Positions 45,397 through 49,409 of a stretch of DNA of 49,409 bases are shown here, piece by piece. Source of the stretch: an uncultured Prevotella sp. (GTDB lineage Bacteria > Bacteroidota > Bacteroidia > Bacteroidales > Bacteroidaceae); contig ONDK01000012.1 in NCBI GenBank assembly GCA_900316565.1, positions 1-49,409 of the forward strand. Direction: 5' to 3'. A program made the translations under genes and the position numbers. The notes beneath the pieces were generated by a model. It was given only the letters and a program-made list of their open reading frames with translations. It searched no databases and was not told where the DNA came from. Position 1 is the first letter of the stretch. Each line of letters opens with the position of its first letter.

Positions 45397-45525
45397 CGAT
45401 TCGGAAAAACAATTTCATCCCGTTCCTTTCGTTAGAATGGTCGGGGGAAGTTATCAACTGTGTGGTACCGTCTGGTATATACGTTGCCACCTTTTATAAT
45501 TATTAATTAATAAAACAAAGTAAAG

Positions 45526-45723
45526 ATGCCAAAATTGAAGACAAATTCCGGCGCAAAGAAGAGATTCACATTCACCGGTACTGGTAAGATTAAGCGTCAT
45601 CACGCTTATCACAGTCACATTCTGACTAAGAAGACCAAGAAGCAGAAGAGAAACCTCGATCATCAGACACTCGTTGATCGCAGCAACTTGAAGCAGGTAC
45701 GCGACTTGCTGAATCTGCGTTAA
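45526..45723 (+). CDS. rpmI: 50S ribosomal protein L35
   Basis: A 65-residue basic protein with the L35 signature [14 protein letters not shown]. It lies 129 bases after infC and 41 before rplT. The gap before it is long for this operon and could hold a control site, but I saw no defined element. Confidence 0.96.
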   Translation: MPKLKTNSGAKKRFTFTGTGKIKRHHAYHSHILTKKTKKQKRNLDHQTLVDRSNLKQVRDLLNLR

Positions 45724-45764
45724 AGCAAACTTATCAGTAGAACAATTAAAGAAGAAAGAAAACT

Positions 45765-46109
45765 ATGCCAAGATCAGTAAATCATGTTGCTTCAAAAGCA
45801 AAGAGAACAAGACTTCTGAAGAAGACCAAGGGTTATTATGGTGCCCGTAAGAACGTCTGGACCGTTGCGAAGAATACTTATGAGAAGGGTCTCACCTATG
45901 CTTATCGCGACCGTCGTAATAAGAAGCGTAACTTCCGTGCTCTGTGGATTCAGCGTATCAATGCTGCTGCACGTCTCTATGACCTGAGCTACAGCCAGCT
46001 CATGGGTGCTCTCCACAAGAATGGTATTGAAATCAACCGTAAGGTTCTTGCTGACCTCGCAGTCAACAACCCTGACGCTTTCAAGGCCATCGTTGAGAAG
46101 GTAAAGTAA
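45765..46109 (+). CDS. rplT: 50S ribosomal protein L20
   Basis: A 114-residue protein with the L20 signature [19 protein letters not shown] and YYGARKNVW. In E. coli and Bacillus L20 represses its own operon at the RNA level; whether that happens here is not shown. Last gene of the operon. Confidence 0.96.
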   Translation: MPRSVNHVASKAKRTRLLKKTKGYYGARKNVWTVAKNTYEKGLTYAYRDRRNKKRNFRALWIQRINAAARLYDLSYSQLMGALHKNGIEINRKVLADLAVNNPDAFKAIVEKVK

Positions 46110-46157
46110 AAAAGTCGTTCTGTCTCCTGACTTAGGACGGCAGGATAAAATAAAAAT

Positions 46158-46195
46158 CCTCTGCCGAACCACTGTGGTTCGACAGAGGTTTTTTT
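46158..46195. terminator. Two-way terminator between rplT and the TonB-C gene
   Basis: CCTCTGCCGAACCAC pairs with TGGTTCGACAGAGG, followed by TTTTTTT on the plus strand and by ATTTTTATTTT on the minus strand. Confidence 0.9.
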
Positions 46196-46291
46196 CGTTA
46201 TTATATGCCAGACGTTGCTTGACACACGTCCGGCTTATTTTGTTGGTAACGTAGTCGATGCTATTCCTTATTCCTTTTCTTGCACTATTCC

Positions 46292-46852
46292 TTATTTCTT
46301 CTTGCCCTTTGCAGGAAGTTCAAAGATGAAGTCGAGCATGCAGGACGTGTAGGCTTTGCGCCCGTTGAACTGTGCCGGCGTCCATGCTGGCATGATGCTC
46401 AGGAGTCGCAGTACCTCGGCTGCAAGCAGCTCGTTGGGTTGTCCGGCGAACTTTGGGCTTAGAGCCTTTCCGTCCGGGCCTATGATGACGCCCACGGAGA
46501 CTTTTCCTTCTATTTTCTTTTTCATAGCCTTCTTCGGATAGACGATGTTCTGCTTCGCCCACTCGCCGAATTTTCCGGGGAATTTGGCAAAGTCTTCTGT
46601 TATCATTCCATCGAACTTGCTGCCATATATAGCGTTGTGCCGGTACTTCATGTCAGCTTTCTTATATAGGATAATCCTTGGATGGCTGTCGAAGTCCTTG
46701 GCATCGGTGAAGAGTGAGTCGCCGAGTGAGTAGACTTCTCCCAGTTCTGGACTGTCCTCCTTGGTGAATGTAAGTTGGTTCTTCTCCGCTGTCTGCGCTG
46801 AGACATGTAGTGAGAGCATTGCAGCTAACGCAAGTGTAAGATAATGTCTCAT
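46292..46852 (-). CDS. Secreted protein with TonB C-terminal domain
   Basis: The 186-residue protein has a cleavable-type signal peptide (about 19 residues) and, from about residue 95, a TonB_C-like domain (WAKQNIVYPKKAMKKKIEGKVSVGVIIGPDG...). The proline-rich spacer and membrane anchor of a working TonB are absent, so it is not a normal energy transducer; such stand-alone domains are common in Bacteroidota and their role is unclear. It starts 77 bases after tex ends, with no obvious promoter in the gap. Confidence 0.78.
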   Translation of the reverse strand: MRHYLTLALAAMLSLHVSAQTAEKNQLTFTKEDSPELGEVYSLGDSLFTDAKDFDSHPRIILYKKADMKYRHNAIYGSKFDGMITEDFAKFPGKFGEWAKQNIVYPKKAMKKKIEGKVSVGVIIGPDGKALSPKFAGQPNELLAAEVLRLLSIMPAWTPAQFNGRKAYTSCMLDFIFELPAKGKKK

Positions 46853-46929
46853 TTCTATTAATTAGTTAGTTTGAAGTTGTCTTTATTGTTCTTGGCTCTT
46901 CCGTTAGGGAAGAGCCAGCTTTGGAAATA

Positions 46930-49092
46930 TCAGTCCTGCCTTACTCCCTTCATGGAGAGGCTTATGCGGTGGCGTCGCTCATCAACTTCCAGGACACGCA
47001 CACGGACATGCTGATGGAGATGTACGACTTTCGTGGGGTCGCTGACAAACTTGTTGGCAAGTTGAGAGATATGCACCAGTCCGTCCTGATGGACACCGAT
47101 GTCGACAAAAGCTCCGAAGTTTGTGATGTTCGTGACTATTCCTGGCAGCTCCATTCCCTCGTTAAGGTCGTCGATGGAGTGTACGCTCTCGTCGAAACGA
47201 AACTCCTCCATGGCACCACGTGGGTCGCGGCCCGGCTTGTCGAGCTCTTGCATGATGTCGGTAAGTGTCGGTATGCCTACCTCTTCGGTAACATACTTTT
47301 TTATGTTTATCTCTTTCTGTCGTGTCTTGTCTTTTATCAGCTCAGCGACAGTGCATCCGCTGTCCTTAGCCATCGTCTCCACTATATGGTAGCTCTCCGG
47401 GTGTACCGCCGAGTTGTCCAAGGGGTTGCGGGCGCCTGGTATCCTAAGGAAACCCGCACACTGCTCATAGGCGGAGGCGCCGAGTCTCGGCACTTTCTTC
47501 AGTTGGGCGCGTGATGTGAAAGCTCCGTTCTCACGCCGGTACTCCACGATATTCTTTGCCAGTTGAGGTCCGAGTCCGCTGACATACTGAAGCAGGTGAG
47601 GTGATGCCGTGTTGAGGTCCACACCAACCTGATTTACACAACTCTCCACCGTCAGGTCGAGCTCATGTTTCAGCTTCTTCTGGTCTACGTCGTGCTGGTA
47701 TTGTCCCACTCCGAGGTTCTTAGGGTCTATCTTGACGAGTTCTGCCAATGGGTCCATCAGCCGTCGCCCTATGCTCACTGCTCCGCGTGTCGTTACATCC
47801 TCGTCGGGGAACTCCTCGCGTGCCGTCGGTGAGGCGGAGTAGATGCTCGCCCCGTCCTCGGAGACAACGAAGACTGCAGGCTCCTTGTCGTCCTTGTACT
47901 GTCGTTGGTATTCTTTGATGGCACCGCTGACGAAGTCCTGTGTCTCGCGGCTCGCCGTACCGTTGCCTATAGCAATGGCCTCTATCTTATAGTCGTGGAG
48001 CATGCGCATGACGGCTATCGTGGCCTGAGCGTAATAGCGTTTCGGCGGATGCGGATAGATTATCTCGTGATGGAGCAGGTTGCCCTGTGCGTCGAGGCAT
48101 GCTATCTTGCAACCATTGGCAAATCCGGGGTCTACGGCCATTGTGCGTTTCTGCCCTAACGGTGCTGTCAGCAACAACTGGCGGAGGTTCTCGGCGAAGA
48201 CGTTGATGGCCTCCTCGTCGGCCTGATCCTTGCTGAGGGTGGCAAACTCGTTTTCTATTGACGGATTGACGAGACGCTTGAATGCATCTTCGACAGCTTC
48301 ACTCACAATTTCCTGACAAGGGCCGTGGCCGCGGACGAACTGGCGTTTCAGACGGTATACACATTCCTCCTCATCTGCGGAGATAGACACGCGGAGAAAC
48401 CCTGCCGCCTCGCCACGCCGCATGGCCAACAGCTGATGTGATGACACCCGCTTCAGAGGTTTCGAGAAGTCGAAGTAACTCTGGAACTTCTGCGCCTCGT
48501 CCTCGTCGGCCTTTTTCTTTATAACCTTAGAGGTGATGACGGCACCACGGCGGAACTCCTGACGAACGGTGTTGCGTGCCTGCTGGTCCTCGGAGACCTG
48601 TTCGGCGATGATGTCGCGTGCACCGGCAATGGCATCATCGGCATCCTTCACGTCGTCTTTGACGAAACGCTGTGCTGCCTTCTCGGGGTTGTCGTCGCGC
48701 TGTAGGAGGATAAGCGTCGCCAGGGGTTCCAGTCCTTTCTGCCTGGCCACCTCCGCACGTGTATGGCGCTTGGGCTTGTAGGGCAGGTATATGTCCTCAA
48801 GTTCGGTAAGGTTCCAACATGCCTCTATCTTCGACTGCAGTTGTGGTGTGAGTTTCTCTTGTTCAGATATCGACTTTGTTATCGTCTCCTTCCGCTTCTG
48901 TATTTCCTTGAGACGTTCGTACTGTTCTGCAATGAGCGTTATCTGTATCTCATTGAGGTTTCCCGTGCGCTCTTTGCGATAACGGGAAATGAATGGAATG
49001 GTGCATCCCTCGTCGAGCAGTGTTAGCGTGGCGTTGACGCTACGTTCCGGGATGTTCGTAGATTTTGATATTAATTGTGTGAATATATTCAT
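46930..49092 (-). CDS. tex: Tex-family RNA-binding transcription accessory protein
   Basis: A conserved nucleic-acid-binding protein; null mutants are affected in transcription-related and stress traits. The 720-residue protein has the N-terminal helical Tex region, a YqgF/RNase H-like domain (TMAVDPGFANGCKIA near 320), helix-hairpin-helix motifs (VGVDLNTASPHLLQYVSGLG near 500) and a C-terminal S1 RNA-binding domain (GIVTNITNFGAFVDIG near 650). Normal domain order and near-normal length. It has a consensus promoter. Confidence 0.95.
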   Translation of the reverse strand: MNIFTQLISKSTNIPERSVNATLTLLDEGCTIPFISRYRKERTGNLNEIQITLIAEQYERLKEIQKRKETITKSISEQEKLTPQLQSKIEACWNLTELEDIYLPYKPKRHTRAEVARQKGLEPLATLILLQRDDNPEKAAQRFVKDDVKDADDAIAGARDIIAEQVSEDQQARNTVRQEFRRGAVITSKVIKKKADEDEAQKFQSYFDFSKPLKRVSSHQLLAMRRGEAAGFLRVSISADEEECVYRLKRQFVRGHGPCQEIVSEAVEDAFKRLVNPSIENEFATLSKDQADEEAINVFAENLRQLLLTAPLGQKRTMAVDPGFANGCKIACLDAQGNLLHHEIIYPHPPKRYYAQATIAVMRMLHDYKIEAIAIGNGTASRETQDFVSGAIKEYQRQYKDDKEPAVFVVSEDGASIYSASPTAREEFPDEDVTTRGAVSIGRRLMDPLAELVKIDPKNLGVGQYQHDVDQKKLKHELDLTVESCVNQVGVDLNTASPHLLQYVSGLGPQLAKNIVEYRRENGAFTSRAQLKKVPRLGASAYEQCAGFLRIPGARNPLDNSAVHPESYHIVETMAKDSGCTVAELIKDKTRQKEINIKKYVTEEVGIPTLTDIMQELDKPGRDPRGAMEEFRFDESVHSIDDLNEGMELPGIVTNITNFGAFVDIGVHQDGLVHISQLANKFVSDPTKVVHLHQHVRVRVLEVDERRHRISLSMKGVRQD

Positions 49093-49409
49093 AGGTCTTT
49101 ATTGTTTGTTGCAAAAATACAAATTTTTCCGTTCATACCAAATTTTATATAGGTATTTGTTGGGGTAGGAAAAGGTAAACGTTTATTTTGTAGTATCTAC
49201 TCTGCATTCCAGTCTGATATTGGCAAGAATAATAAAAAGTGAAGGAATCCTTACAACCTCTCAGAGGCTGACTTTCTATAAGGCTCAAGCGAAGCGAGTG
49301 CAGTCTGGGGGAAAATGCGCTGCAAAGTTAAGAAGATTTTTGCACATGACGTATAGCCTTTTCTTCTGTAGGCCAGTGTTTTATGTTTATTTGTGAATCA
49401 TACTTGAAG
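49093..49409. other. Spacer upstream of tex
   Basis: No gene seen. It holds the tex promoter and a second minus-strand -7 element TAACTTTG (49330-49323) that could start a longer leader or a small RNA; its -33 element is unclear. The window ends here. Confidence 0.5.
49112..49142 (-). promoter_or_regulatory. Promoter of tex
   Basis: Minus strand: TTTG (49142-49139), 19 bases, TATTTTTG (49119-49112), about 20 bases before the start codon. Confidence 0.8.

Noticed and set aside
45397-45525. L20-type leader regulating rpmI
   Set aside because: The gap is long enough, but I could not make out the defined pseudoknot or mimic of the rRNA site.

Overview
The window comes from a member of the Bacteroidota, most likely a Prevotella-type species (Prevotellaceae). 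Three things point there. Nearly every transcription unit with a recognisable promoter has the Bacteroidota form, TTTG, then 19-20 bases, then TAnnTTTG. Several proteins belong to families seen mainly in this phylum (DUF4837, DUF4494, DUF5686, a TonB-dependent receptor, a six-gene Rnf operon in the order BCDGEA). The coding DNA is moderately GC-rich while the spacers are AT-rich. No plasmid, complete phage or CRISPR array is present; this is chromosomal DNA with many housekeeping genes.

Layout. 1-676 is a gene-free, repeat-rich stretch. 677-5024 (minus) is a probable operon rlmN, DUF4837 lipoprotein, pdxA-like gene, flippase-like membrane protein. 5261-6891 (minus) is a zinc-ribbon coiled-coil protein with a Nif3-family protein. 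7105-7191 (minus) is a 28-codon open frame with its own promoter and terminator, divergent from the agmatine-to-putrescine pair at 7572-9653 (plus); two FNR/CRP-like boxes lie between them. 9686-10987 is a Y-family polymerase gene with a TTG start. 11086-16313 (minus) pairs an AmpG-like transporter with a 1287-residue fusion of glycosyltransferase, DUF4922 and SpoIID/LytB domains. 16314-17591 is a small island with two tRNA genes (Thr-CGT, Gly-CCC), a fragment resembling a phage tape-measure gene, and inverted repeats around them.

17592-27986 (minus) is a long gene train: DUF4494, YggS, nucleotidyltransferase, ATP-grasp enzyme, CDP-alcohol phosphatidyltransferase, HAD hydrolase, DUF5686 outer-membrane protein, LuxR-type response regulator and GH95 alpha-L-fucosidase. 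The four central genes overlap or nearly abut and look like a pathway for building an unusual phospholipid head group. 28362-30827 (plus) is an aminotransferase with a LolC/E-type permease. 30977-32011 is mltG. 32374-38261 (plus) is rseC with rnfBCDGEA, a membrane ferredoxin:NAD+ oxidoreductase. Then come galE (plus), a cluster of three strong hairpins, a TonB-dependent receptor (minus), thrS (plus), infC-rpmI-rplT (plus), a secreted TonB-C-domain protein (minus) and tex (minus).

The most unusual items are the candidate head-group operon, the glycosyltransferase/HIT-like/SpoIID fusion, a PdxA-family protein in which all three expected metal-binding histidines are replaced, the 28-codon gene, and several short-repeat structures in the spacers. 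All functional statements rest on motif recognition by eye; no alignment or database search was run.
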